Source: DATNPH01 sp036703315
GTDB taxonomy: Bacteria > Cyanobacteriota > Cyanobacteriia > Cyanobacteriales > Coleofasciculaceae
Length of the DNA stretch: 40,737 bases
Assembly: GCA_036703315.1 (NCBI GenBank)
Contig: DATNPH010000277.1
Span: 1 to 40,737, forward strand
Direction: 5' to 3'
The position numbers were made by a program, and so were the translations under genes. This document shows, piece after piece, positions 33,016 through 40,711 of the stretch. Each line of letters begins with the position of its first letter. The stretch's first letter is position 1. The notes beneath the pieces are model-generated. The model searched no databases. It saw only the letters and a list, made by a program, of their open reading frames with translations, and was not told the origin of the DNA.

Positions 33016-34181
33016 GTGGGGTAGCACCTGGTATCGAGGTGTCTGAACTGTCTACGCCGTTATTGGGGACAGTATTGGCAGTGCAGGCGAATTTCTACCA
33101 GGTACGGTTAGAAAAAGGTTTGCAGGTTGAAAGGTTGAAGGTTGCAGGTTCTGAGGATAACTTTCAACCTAGTAACCTCCAACCTGCAACTAATTTTAAA
33201 CCTTCCGATCTGGAACCTTTAACCCTATTGTGTACCCGCCGGACGCGGCTGAAAAAAATTGGTCAGCGGGTGATGGTGGGCGATCGCGTTGTGGTGGAAG
33301 AACCAGACTGGGAAGGTGGAAGAGCAGCGATCGCAGAAGTACTGCCCCGCAAAACTCAGCTAGACCGTCCCCCAGTTGCTAATGCCGATCAAATTCTTCT
33401 CGTCTTTGCCATAGTAGACCCACCCTTGGAGCCTTACCAACTGACTCGATTTCTGATTAAGGGAGAGTCTACAGGATTGGGAGTCACTTTGTGCTTGAAT
33501 AAGAGCGATTTAGTCTCAGATGAAGAGTTAGAGGAGTGGAGCAGTTGCCTCAAAGACTGGGGTTACGAACCTATATTTATCAGCGTTCGCACTCATCAAG
33601 GATTAGAGGAACTAAGCAATCGGCTGAATGGGAAAATTACGATACTAGCTGGTCCTTCTGGTGTTGGTAAGTCTAGTCTTATCAATCACCTGATTCCCGA
33701 TGTTAATCAGCGTGTGGCAGAAGTATCAGGAAAACTCAGCCGAGGACGTCACACTACCCGTCATGTGGAACTGTTTGAGTTACCGACTAGTGGGCTCCTA
33801 GCAGATACTCCTGGCTTCAACCAGCCTGATATCGACTGCACGCCGGAAGAGTTAGTTCAGTGTTTTCCAGAAGCACGGCAGCGATTAGCAACTGGTCAGT
33901 GTCACTTTAGCGACTGCTCCCATCGAGATGAGCCTAACTGTGTGGTGCGAGGTGATTGGGAGCGATATGAGTATTATTTGGATTTGTTGGAAGAGGCGAT
34001 CGCTCATCAAGAGTGGCTGAACCAACAAGCTGATCCAGAGTCAACCCTGAAGGCAAAAACAAAAGGCAAGGGGCAAACCCAGTACGAACCTAAACTAGAA
34101 TCCAAAAAATATCGTCGTCGTTCCCGTCGCACTCAGCAGCAAGACCTTGAGGAACTCTATCAAGAAGCAGAAGATATGTGA
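33012..34181 (+). CDS. rsgA: ribosome small-subunit-dependent GTPase RsgA
   Basis: This is a 389-residue circularly permuted GTPase. After an N-terminal OB-fold, the GTPase motifs come in permuted order: G4 (LNKSD), then G1 (AGPSGVGKSSLINHL), G2 region (GRHTT), and G3 (DTPGF). A zinc-binding segment, CxxxxxxxxxxxxCHFSDCSH-type, is near residue 300, and a basic tail (KYRRRSRR) follows. It matures the 30S subunit and releases RbfA. The OB-fold has an extra segment of about 30 residues (about 37-70) encoded by a palindromic repeat. It is the last gene of the dnaJ-tusA-rsgA string; its stop abuts that of the convergent methyltransferase gene. Confidence 0.92.
   Translation: MSGVAPGIEVSELSTPLLGTVLAVQANFYQVRLEKGLQVERLKVAGSEDNFQPSNLQPATNFKPSDLEPLTLLCTRRTRLKKIGQRVMVGDRVVVEEPDWEGGRAAIAEVLPRKTQLDRPPVANADQILLVFAIVDPPLEPYQLTRFLIKGESTGLGVTLCLNKSDLVSDEELEEWSSCLKDWGYEPIFISVRTHQGLEELSNRLNGKITILAGPSGVGKSSLINHLIPDVNQRVAEVSGKLSRGRHTTRHVELFELPTSGLLADTPGFNQPDIDCTPEELVQCFPEARQRLATGQCHFSDCSHRDEPNCVVRGDWERYEYYLDLLEEAIAHQEWLNQQADPESTLKAKTKGKGQTQYEPKLESKKYRRRSRRTQQQDLEELYQEAEDM
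33118..33230. repeat. palindromic repeat inserted in frame in rsgA
   Basis: A perfect 10-base inverted repeat, GTTGCAGGTT (33141-33150) / AACCTGCAAC (33181-33190), is flanked by GGTTGAAAGGTTGAAGG and CCTTTAACC units. It matches the intergenic copies near 10665, 22313 and 6320. It encodes residues LQVERLKVAGSEDNFQPSNL and onward without breaking the frame. Confidence 0.8.
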
Positions 34182-35087
34182 TTATCGTTGGCGCACAGCC
34201 ACCCAGTCGCGGCGTTCGGCTTGCTTTCCTCTAGCAATCTCCACGCTACCCGTGATGGTATTGTCAGAAACACGCCCCTTGAACTGCATTGCTCCCCCAG
34301 CTTCCTGAACAGACTGTGTAAGCTTAAAGCGGAGTTGGTCACCCGTTAACTTTGCCTCAGTTAGAGGCATCTGCCCAGTTTCGGTACTCAAGGTTCCGTT
34401 AACTTCCTGAAACTGTTGGCGTAATTGCAGCGTGTAACGCTTCTCACCCGTGGCGGTTGGCATAGTCCATTGCCAGGTTCCCGCTACTTGGGCTGGGATA
34501 ATCCAGTAATTAACCAGGTGCAGACGAGAAGGTTGCCGTAGCACTTCAGAGCGATCTGGTTTCCATTCTTTCATGTCAAACTGGTGAGAAATGATGCGAG
34601 TTCCTGGCTTGAGTTCCCGTAAAAATTTCGGTCGAAGTTGTTGCATGACATCAGGCAGCAGGTACAGCGTCACGACTGTAGCCTCGCTAAGGTCAGCCTT
34701 GAATAGGTCTTGATCGACAAACTTTACGCGATCGCTCACACCCGCTACCCTAGCATTTTCGTTACTCTTGTTAATTAGCTCTGGGTCAATCTCCACACCG
34801 ACACCCTTCGCACCAAATTCTTTCGCCGCTATAATCACAATTCGCCCGTCGCCAGAACCCAAATCGTAAACCACATCATCTTTGGTGACGCCAGCCATTT
34901 TCATCATCTCTATCACAACCTCGTTAGGTGTCGGCACATACGGTGAAACCAACTGGTCTAAGAAGTTGCTAGGGTTGGGTGCAGGCTGAGCCTGTGATAG
35001 AGGGGTTGATTGAGTTGCTTGCCAGATGAGGAGGCTGGCAACACTCACACATAACACTAAAAAGCTAAGGATTTGCTTCAAACGCAT
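34182..35087 (-). CDS. membrane-anchored SAM-dependent methyltransferase
   Basis: This is a 301-residue protein. A single N-terminal membrane segment (MRLKQILSFLVLCVSVASLL) anchors it or is a signal. The catalytic domain has the class I SAM motif VYDLGSGDGRIVIIAA (about 82-97) and the acidic motif II GVGVEIDPELI. The C-terminal half (about 200-301) is a beta-rich domain with repeated polar strands, such as WQWTMPTATGEKRYTLQLRQ. The open frame extends upstream to 35216, but the ATG at 35087 gives a normal membrane start. The substrate is unknown; a histone-lysine-like or DOT1-like family is not implied. It is convergent with rsgA and divergent from the ChaN-like gene. Confidence 0.78.
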   Translation of the reverse strand: MRLKQILSFLVLCVSVASLLIWQATQSTPLSQAQPAPNPSNFLDQLVSPYVPTPNEVVIEMMKMAGVTKDDVVYDLGSGDGRIVIIAAKEFGAKGVGVEIDPELINKSNENARVAGVSDRVKFVDQDLFKADLSEATVVTLYLLPDVMQQLRPKFLRELKPGTRIISHQFDMKEWKPDRSEVLRQPSRLHLVNYWIIPAQVAGTWQWTMPTATGEKRYTLQLRQQFQEVNGTLSTETGQMPLTEAKLTGDQLRFKLTQSVQEAGGAMQFKGRVSDNTITGSVEIARGKQAERRDWVAVRQR

Positions 35088-35260
35088 GACGGCTTTCCAC
35101 TCGCGCTCAACAGCAGGCGCTTCAGGAAGTGTATCAGGATTCCGAGGAATAGTTTGCAGTGCCTGCGAAGTATCTATATTCAGGAAAAACACGCCAGGGA
35201 GAATTTCTAAACTCAATCGTCCTGAGAATCATTCCCAGACTCATAACTAATCGCTACATT

Positions 35261-36151
35261 ATGGTTATGAGAAAATACCAAATTGCCAAACTCTGTGCCT
35301 GGTCATTGGGAATCTTCTTTCTCTGCACTGCCCCAGCTTGTGCCGAAAGCCCATCAACTTCTTCCCAAGTCCAAACACAACAGCTGAATCAACAACAGAT
35401 ATTGCAAGAACTGGTCAAGGCAAAGGTTGTGTATCTGGGAGAAACCCATAATCGCTCCGAAGACCACAAAGCTCAGTTAGAAATCCTGCAAGCACTCCAT
35501 CAGCAGAATCCCAAAATTGCGATCGCGATGGAGATGTTTCAGCGACCCGTTCAGAATATCATCGACCAATATCTAGCGGGGAAAATAACCGAAGCCCAGT
35601 TAGTGGAGCAAAGCGAGTATGAAAAACGCTGGGGTTTTCCTTGGGAAAACTATGCACCACTACTGCGCTTTGCTAAAACCAATCAACTGCCTGTCTTAGC
35701 TCTAAATACCCCTACAGAAGTAACTCGCAAAGTTGCCCGTAGTGGATTAGAGAGCCTAACAACCGATGAGCAGCAATATATTCCACCTTTTTCTGAAATT
35801 AAGACAGATAACGCTGATTATCGGAAAATGGCTCAGGCAGTCTACCAATTGCATCATCACTCAGGGCATGGCAACAGTACCAACTTTGAGCGATTCTTCA
35901 CGGCACAGGTGCTATGGGATGAAACCATGGCAGAGAAGATTGCCCAATTCCTCAAAGCCAACCCAGACTATCAAGTAGTGGTGTTAGCTGGGCAAACTCA
36001 TATTATTTATGGGTATGGAATACCTAGCCGTGTTGCTAGACGCCTCAATACTCAGCAGTTGCTACAGCGTTCAGTGTTGTTAACTTCTCCTGAAGGTCGT
36101 CCATCCTATACAGACCAACCAATTGCAGACTTTATTTGGGAGCAGCCGTAA
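35261..36151 (+). CDS. ChaN-like haem-binding (Cofac_haem_bdg) protein
   Basis: This is a 296-residue exported protein. The N-terminal signal sequence ends in TAPACAES, a possible type I site or a lipobox Cys. The domain starts at KAKVVYLGETHNRSEDHKAQ, with GETH near residue 65. AMEMFQRPVQNIIDQYL follows, with YEKRWGFPWENYAPLLRFA and later QVVVLAGQTHIIYGYGIPSR. This is the ChaN/TIKI-like fold. Related proteins bind haem or iron at the outer membrane; some are proteases. The start at 35261 is preferred over upstream codons that overlap the divergent gene's region. The exact role here is inferred. Confidence 0.85.
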   Translation: MVMRKYQIAKLCAWSLGIFFLCTAPACAESPSTSSQVQTQQLNQQQILQELVKAKVVYLGETHNRSEDHKAQLEILQALHQQNPKIAIAMEMFQRPVQNIIDQYLAGKITEAQLVEQSEYEKRWGFPWENYAPLLRFAKTNQLPVLALNTPTEVTRKVARSGLESLTTDEQQYIPPFSEIKTDNADYRKMAQAVYQLHHHSGHGNSTNFERFFTAQVLWDETMAEKIAQFLKANPDYQVVVLAGQTHIIYGYGIPSRVARRLNTQQLLQRSVLLTSPEGRPSYTDQPIADFIWEQP

Positions 36152-36467
36152 CAAGAGATTTTACAGAGTTGGTAGCGAACGCCCTAGTCTAATTGTTCCT
36201 AAATTAGGAACCTCCAGCAAAATTTCTTGAATGTTTACGGTGAGAGACATACCAGAGCCAACTGAGGGTCATTTTTTCCTACTTCTATATCAAGAAGTGT
36301 GTGGTCTGATCCTGGTTTTAAAATAAAATGCATCCTAATTAATACACTTCACCCATTTCACTCACCTAATTGGGTGATTGTTCTTAGTTGTTGGGTCGGT
36401 TGTCCTGATTATTGGTTCTTAGAGTAGAAACAAGAGTAAAACTGATAGTCCTAGGACACTCCAAGCC
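36152..36467. other. 316-base gap with an operator-like dyad
   Basis: This gap is between the ChaN-like gene and the DUF2511 lipoprotein gene. It contains the palindrome at 36195-36211 (separate entry) and a weak TCACC/GGTGA hairpin at about 36358-36374. No gene or RNA was recognised. Confidence 0.4.
36195..36211. promoter_or_regulatory. 17-base palindrome, operator-like
   Basis: GTTCCTAA-A-TTAGGAAC is a perfect 8-base dyad around one central base. With no loop it is better explained as a protein-binding site than as a hairpin. It lies 44 bases after the ChaN-like stop and 257 bases before the next gene. The binding protein is unknown. Confidence 0.4.
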
Positions 36468-36881
36468 GTGACTTTATACCAACACCCGCTAAAGTGGAAA
36501 AAGACTTCACAAAAACTTGTTCTTGTGTTCTCAAGATTGATTGCGATCGCGGCACTGGGTTGTCAGTCAACCCCACCATCTGCTCAACCACCCGCTCGCG
36601 CTGCTACACCTAAGTCACCATCTAAAGTGCAAACGCACTTTACTAAAGCGGAATTTGGTGAGCGGTGGCCTTTCACTATTGATCAAGGCGAACTCGATTG
36701 CATTCCCATCACGAACGAACCTTCTCAGGGAGCTGTAGTTCTCCGTACCCATAAGGGCACCTACAGCATTAACGGAAAGATTAGGAGAAAAAATCAGCAA
36801 GCCGCGGGTGGTCTCGTTCCGCTTCCTCAAGCCATTATCGAGTCAGGGTTAAAAATCTGCCAACAGAAAAATAGTAGCTAG
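36468..36881 (+). CDS. DUF2511 family lipoprotein
   Basis: This is a 137-residue protein from a GTG start. A signal sequence ends in a lipobox-like ALGC (Cys near residue 32), followed by a Pro-rich linker. The domain has KAEFGERWPFTIDQGELDC, VLRTHKGTYSINGKI and the terminal GLKIC, which fits the DUF2511/YebY-type family. The two Cys in the domain may form a disulphide. The function is unknown. A lysozyme gene lies 140 bases downstream on the same strand. Confidence 0.72.
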   Translation: MTLYQHPLKWKKTSQKLVLVFSRLIAIAALGCQSTPPSAQPPARAATPKSPSKVQTHFTKAEFGERWPFTIDQGELDCIPITNEPSQGAVVLRTHKGTYSINGKIRRKNQQAAGGLVPLPQAIIESGLKICQQKNSS

Positions 36882-37021
36882 AAGTCGAGAACTTCAGAAA
36901 AAAGGATTAGTGGAAGTGAATGGAGACGTTAGAAAAATCGAGTATCTACATTACTTCGGCTTTTCAAGAACTCACCACTAAGTTGATCTGAGAGACACAC
37001 AGCGATTAGGAGAATAGGAGC

Positions 37022-37834
37022 ATGTACGGCATTGATGTTTCTGAGCACAGCGGTAGAGTAGACTGGGCAACTGTCAAACAGTCTGGTAAGACGTTCGCCT
37101 TTGTCAGAGCAACCGAAGGCGTTACCGTAAAGGACACAGCGTTTTCTCGCCATTGGCCAGTTATAAAGACATATGGCACTATTATTCGCGGTGCCTACCA
37201 TTACTTCCATCCACTGACATCTGACCCAGTAAAACAAGCACAAGAATTCCTGAAAACTGTTGGTAAGCTTCAAGTTGGTGATTTCCCGCCAGTATTAGAC
37301 GTAGAAACAACTGACGGAGCAGGTGCTGGCACAGTCGTGAACGCTATGAAGAAATGGCTAGCAGAGGTTGAGAAAGCCATCCAACAACAAACGGGCAAGA
37401 AACTTAAGCCAATTATCTACACTTCTCCTAACTTCTGGATCAACACTCTGGGTAACCCATCAGACTTTGCTAGCTACCCATTGTGGATTGCTCATTACGG
37501 TGTCGATGAACCTTGGGTACCCGGTAGTTGGGGGACTGGAAATTGGACGATTCACCAATATGAAGGGGATACTGGCAATATCGCTGGTGTCAGTGGTCAT
37601 GGCGATCTCAACAAATTTAATCTGATCCAACCGGGTGCAACGGGTCCTAGAGTTAAGGAAATTCAACAGCGACTCAAAGCTTTTCAAAAACCCGAATTTG
37701 ATCCAGGTAATGTAGATGGTAACTATGGGTCACGTACCAAAAGTGCCGTCATGGCTTTTCAGAAGTCCAAGAACCTGCTGCCTCCTGACGGAATAATTGG
37801 GCCTAAAACTTGGGTCGCTCTGCTCTGGGCTTAG
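37022..37834 (+). CDS. GH25 lysozyme with C-terminal peptidoglycan-binding domain
   Basis: This is a 270-residue protein. The GH25 domain (about residues 1-200) starts MYGIDVSEHSGRVDW and has catalytic-site acids in GIDVSE and VLDVETT, FAFVRATEG, GAYHYFHP and PLWIAHYG. The C-terminal 65 residues form a peptidoglycan-binding domain (GPRVKEIQQRLKAF, VDGNYGSRTKSAVMAFQKSK, DGIIGPKTW). Such muramidases cut beta-1,4 MurNAc-GlcNAc bonds. No signal peptide is visible, so export route and target are unclear; this is endolysin-like. An ATG directly after AGGAG (37017-37021) supports the start. Confidence 0.9.
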   Translation: MYGIDVSEHSGRVDWATVKQSGKTFAFVRATEGVTVKDTAFSRHWPVIKTYGTIIRGAYHYFHPLTSDPVKQAQEFLKTVGKLQVGDFPPVLDVETTDGAGAGTVVNAMKKWLAEVEKAIQQQTGKKLKPIIYTSPNFWINTLGNPSDFASYPLWIAHYGVDEPWVPGSWGTGNWTIHQYEGDTGNIAGVSGHGDLNKFNLIQPGATGPRVKEIQQRLKAFQKPEFDPGNVDGNYGSRTKSAVMAFQKSKNLLPPDGIIGPKTWVALLWA

Positions 37835-37899
37835 TTGAGCTTTCTTTAAAATGGTTTTACCCGAATCGCTAATTGTGCGCTAATTGTTAGTGGGTTAAG

Positions 37900-39003
37900 T
37901 CATAACGGTATTGGGATATTTTCGGACATCTGTGACGGGGTTGGGAAAATTTGCACTGATAAGTTATCAATAGACAACTGTACCCTTGTTCCGACAGGAA
38001 ACTGATTGGTGAGTGTTGTACGAACATATAATTTTTTTCCAGAGGGGGTCGCTAGACAGTAGCGGTACTCACGACCTAAAAAGTGGCGATCGCGAATTAC
38101 AACTTGTGCCTCTTCATCTGCCTTCAGGATGATGTTTTCTTCGCGCAGCATTAATTCACCTGTGTCGAATGAGGGGTATCCGTTGTCCAGTGGTTTGACT
38201 TCAAAAGACCCGACTTCAGTTTCCCATAGGTGTCCTCGACGGTGGGCAGGTAAAAAGTTTGCCTGAGTGACAAATTCCGCCACAAAGCGAGAGGCAGGAT
38301 GAGTGTAGACTTGCTCTGATGTTCCCAACTGCTCTAAGCATCCAGAACGCATAACGCCTACCTGATCTGATATCGAAAGCGCTTCTTCCTGATCATGAGT
38401 GACAAAAATCGCAGAGGTTCCAGTTTCCTTGAGAATTGATCGCACTTCTTGGCGCAATCGCAGACGCTCTTGGACATCGAGATTGCTCAAAGGTTCATCC
38501 AGTAGAATCAAGGCAGGTCGAGGTGCCAGGGCACGGGCGAGAGCGACTCGCTGCTGCTGACCGCCAGACAGTTGGTGAGGGTAGCGTTTTTCTAGCCCGG
38601 ATAGTCCAACCAAAGCGATCGCTTCTTTGGTTTGTTTCTTGATTAATACGCCACTGTCTCTCCCTCGGTTCTTTTTTAACCCAAAAGCAACATTCTCCTC
38701 CACATTCAAGTGAGGAAACAACGCATAGTCTTGAAACACCATACCCGTGTTCCGCTGTTCTGGAGGCACCCAATACCCCGAACCAGCAACCGGGCGTCCT
38801 GCCAGTTCTACAAGTCCCAACTGGGGTCGCTCAAACCCAGCCACGATTCGCAACAGCGTAGTTTTGCCGCAGCCAGAAGGACCAAGTAACCCTAATAAAT
38901 CCCCTTGATGCAGTGTCAATGTAATGTTGGTAACGGCTGGTGCAGTAGTTTGCTCAAACTGCTTGGTGATGCCCTCTAAATGTAGAATTGCCGATTGTGT
39001 CAT
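37900..39003 (-). CDS. FutC/FbpC-type ABC transporter ATP-binding protein
   Basis: This is a 367-residue ABC ATPase. It has Walker A GPSGCGKTT (about 41-49), a Q-loop (GMVFQDYALFPHL), the signature LSGGQQQR, Walker B LILLDEPLSNLD, and the switch His in FVTHDQ. A C-terminal TOBE-like regulatory domain (about 240-367) follows. Length and the ALFPHL/PSNLD-type motifs match the iron(III)/polyamine (FbpC, FutC, PotA) group. The metal substrate is inferred from similarity; the permease and binding protein are elsewhere. A small gene ends 13 bases upstream on the same strand. Confidence 0.82.
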   Translation of the reverse strand: MTQSAILHLEGITKQFEQTTAPAVTNITLTLHQGDLLGLLGPSGCGKTTLLRIVAGFERPQLGLVELAGRPVAGSGYWVPPEQRNTGMVFQDYALFPHLNVEENVAFGLKKNRGRDSGVLIKKQTKEAIALVGLSGLEKRYPHQLSGGQQQRVALARALAPRPALILLDEPLSNLDVQERLRLRQEVRSILKETGTSAIFVTHDQEEALSISDQVGVMRSGCLEQLGTSEQVYTHPASRFVAEFVTQANFLPAHRRGHLWETEVGSFEVKPLDNGYPSFDTGELMLREENIILKADEEAQVVIRDRHFLGREYRYCLATPSGKKLYVRTTLTNQFPVGTRVQLSIDNLSVQIFPTPSQMSENIPIPL

Positions 39004-39016
39004 GGGAGCATCTTTA

Positions 39017-39262
39017 CTAACGAATCTGCCAACAAGCTTCTAACCCGTACACCAGTTCACGACGAGGGGCGGTAAATTGCCTCACAACGCTCCAGAGTTG
39101 AATCGCGGCAGTAACGTTATTGATCTGAGCGCTCAACGGTTGGTTGGTTCCACATTGACAGGGAATCGATAGCTCTTGCAGGCGTCGATAAACTTGCCAA
39201 CGGTCTGCGAAGGCTATCTCAATGACCTGACTGGCTTCTAATTCAGAACTCGATGGATTCAT
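39017..39262 (-). CDS. small cyanobacterial hypothetical protein, 81 aa
   Basis: This is an 81-residue protein starting MNPSSSELEASQVIEIAFAD. The block FADRWQVYRRLQELSIPCQC followed by QLWSVVRQFTAPRRELV looks well conserved and I recall very similar small cyanobacterial proteins. The function is not known. Its stop lies 13 bases upstream of the ABC ATPase start, so the two are probably co-transcribed. A longer open frame to 39340 is less likely because the family-like start is at 39262. Three Cys residues, two of them in PCQC, may be functional. Confidence 0.72.
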   Translation of the reverse strand: MNPSSSELEASQVIEIAFADRWQVYRRLQELSIPCQCGTNQPLSAQINNVTAAIQLWSVVRQFTAPRRELVYGLEACWQIR

Positions 39263-39567
39263 TAGTCTTCCAAAATGCGATAATTTATCATTAGTGACTA
39301 CAACAAAGCTCTGAAGGTTTCCTAGGTACTTCGAGAGCAAAAGTGTTTCTAGTCGTCAAGGCTACTAAAATAGGTATAAACCAAATGCCAACTATTCTCA
39401 ACTAATTTGACCAAATAAACAAGACTTACCTTGAATAGCTCACAAGACTAGCACGCCAGCAAAAACCCTTAATGAAAGTAGGTAGAGATTTACTGAAATT
39501 TCTGAAGGGTGCGTGCTAGACTTTAGCATTGGCAATAAAAACTGCCTAATGATTGGAGAATAAAACC
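39263..39567. other. 305-base spacer upstream of dps
   Basis: This spacer is between the leftward small gene and the rightward dps. The right half contains the structured inverted repeat at 39448-39519 (separate entry). The left half shows no repeat or RNA gene. Confidence 0.45.
39448..39519 (+). promoter_or_regulatory. structured element upstream of dps
   Basis: CTAGCACGC (39448-39456) pairs perfectly with GCGTGCTAG (39511-39519). Directly inside, ACCCTT (39465-39470) pairs with AAGGGT (39505-39510), leaving only an 8-base bulge on the left arm. A 72-base RNA of this shape could be a 5' UTR control element, an sRNA, or an operator at DNA level. It ends 48 bases before the dps start. Confidence 0.5.
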
Positions 39568-40122
39568 ATGGCAGAAACTCAGGGTTTATTACGCACTTTT
39601 GGCGAAGTCTACGATAATCCAGTCATGCTGGAGCATAGTGTCACAGCTCCCGTTTGTGAGGGACTAAACGTTGCTCTTGCCAGTTTTCAAGCACTTTACT
39701 TGCAATATCAGAAGCATCATTTTGTAGTAGAAGGTGCTGAATTTTATCAGCTGCACCAGTTCTTTAATGAAAGCTACGATGAAGTGCAGGAACATGTTCA
39801 TGATATTGGAGAGCGCTTGGATGGACTAGGTGGTGTTCCGGCGGCTAACTTCAACACCTTGGCGCAACTATGTTGCTTTTCGCCAGAAGCGGAAGGTGTG
39901 TTTTCTTGTCGCCAGATGGTAGAACATGACTTGGCAGCTGAACAGGCGATTATTCAGTTGATTCGGCGTCAAGCTGGACAAGCAGAAAGCTTAGGCGATC
40001 GCGCTACTCGTTATCTGTACGAAAAAATCCTACTTGAAACAGAGGAAAGAGCTTACCATCTTGCTCACTTCCTGGCGCATGACAGCTTAACATTAGGCTT
40101 TGTCTCAGCCTCGCAGAATTAA
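39568..40122 (+). CDS. Dps-family ferritin-like DNA-protection protein
   Basis: This is a 184-residue protein. The first ferroxidase helix block LYLQYQKHHFVVEG is followed by HQFFNESYDEVQEHVHDIGERLDGLGG, the typical Dps inter-subunit iron site. Further helices contain DLAAEQAIIQLIRRQAG and the C-terminal ETEERAYHLAHFLAHDSL. Dps proteins form 12-mers that oxidise and store iron and protect DNA under stress. The ATG at 39568 is preceded by GGAGAA at good spacing (39555-39560). His and acidic residues of the active site are present; it may carry haem as in some cyanobacterial DpsA. Confidence 0.9.
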   Translation: MAETQGLLRTFGEVYDNPVMLEHSVTAPVCEGLNVALASFQALYLQYQKHHFVVEGAEFYQLHQFFNESYDEVQEHVHDIGERLDGLGGVPAANFNTLAQLCCFSPEAEGVFSCRQMVEHDLAAEQAIIQLIRRQAGQAESLGDRATRYLYEKILLETEERAYHLAHFLAHDSLTLGFVSASQN

Positions 40123-40135
40123 TTAGCATTCAAGC

Positions 40136-40178
40136 GGCACAAGTGAACACCTGTTGAACCCTATTGAACGCTTGTGCC
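40136..40178. terminator. inverted repeat after dps
   Basis: GGCACAAG (40136-40143) and CTTGTGCC (40171-40178) form a perfect 8-base stem with a 27-base loop, 13 bases after the dps stop. No T-tract follows, so termination is only a possibility. Confidence 0.4.
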
Positions 40179-40262
40179 TACTGACAGCTTTCAGTTTTGC
40201 CGACAGACTAGAGCTAGGACTGGACAAACAAAACCTACCTCACCTAAAAATAAATACTTACT

Positions 40263-40304
40263 ATGAGCGATCGCCTGTTTCCAGAATCATAGGCGATCGC
40301 TCAT
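40263..40304. terminator. HIP1-bearing hairpin between convergent genes
   Basis: ATGAGCGATCGCCT (40263-40276) and AGGCGATCGCTCAT (40291-40304) form a perfect 14-base stem with a 14-base loop. Each arm holds a GCGATCGC octamer. It lies between the 3' ends of dps (plus) and the small minus-strand gene, which suits a bidirectional terminator. Confidence 0.6.
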
Positions 40305-40330
40305 TCAGTTATTGATTGGTTACCCAGGCA

Positions 40331-40573
40331 TCATCTATCGTGGTGCAGAAAGTTCCTTGCCAGCACATCCCGGTCATCTTCACTTAAACTGTCCCAGTTC
40401 AGTCCTCGTTTAGCACTCAAAGCACGTAGCTGCTGCTCTTCCCGTTTTGACTTATCTTCAGACTTGCCCTCTGTATCCAGATTGAGAGCGTGCAAAACCG
40501 CAAACTTATCCTCATGTGGCAGTTGCTTGACTAACTCAATCACTTGCCCAACTGTCAATTCTAATCTCGGCAT
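40331..40573 (-). CDS. small antitoxin-like protein
   Basis: This is an 80-residue protein. The N-terminal motif LELTVGQVIELVKQLPHEDK resembles small cyanobacterial antitoxin-type proteins that begin with a VxxxxxLPxxxK segment. The rest is charged, with a hydrophobic end (VLARNFLHHD). I cannot confirm a family. Any toxin would be expected next to it; only a short, doubtful frame lies upstream at the window edge. Confidence 0.5.
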   Translation of the reverse strand: MPRLELTVGQVIELVKQLPHEDKFAVLHALNLDTEGKSEDKSKREEQQLRALSAKRGLNWDSLSEDDRDVLARNFLHHDR

Positions 40574-40594
40574 ATGCTAACCTCAGCAGTTTAT

Positions 40595-40711
40595 TCAATC
40601 GACATCTTCAACCCACAACAATGATTGGATAGGGTAATGGTTTTGGATGAAATAGACAATCGAACGTCTACAACGCACGTCAAATATCGCACTGGGTAGT
40701 TTTGATTAAAA
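40595..40711 (-). other. possible fragment upstream of the antitoxin-like gene
   Basis: A frame of about 38 codons, bounded upstream by a TAA, ends at TGA 40595-40597, with the protein-like tail RSIVYFIQNHYPIQSLLWVE. It ends 21 bases before the antitoxin-like start. In another frame the last bases of the window read LRDRAFLIKTTQCDI then a stop. A partial or frameshifted gene (perhaps the partner toxin) is possible. The window is too short to decide. Confidence 0.25.
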
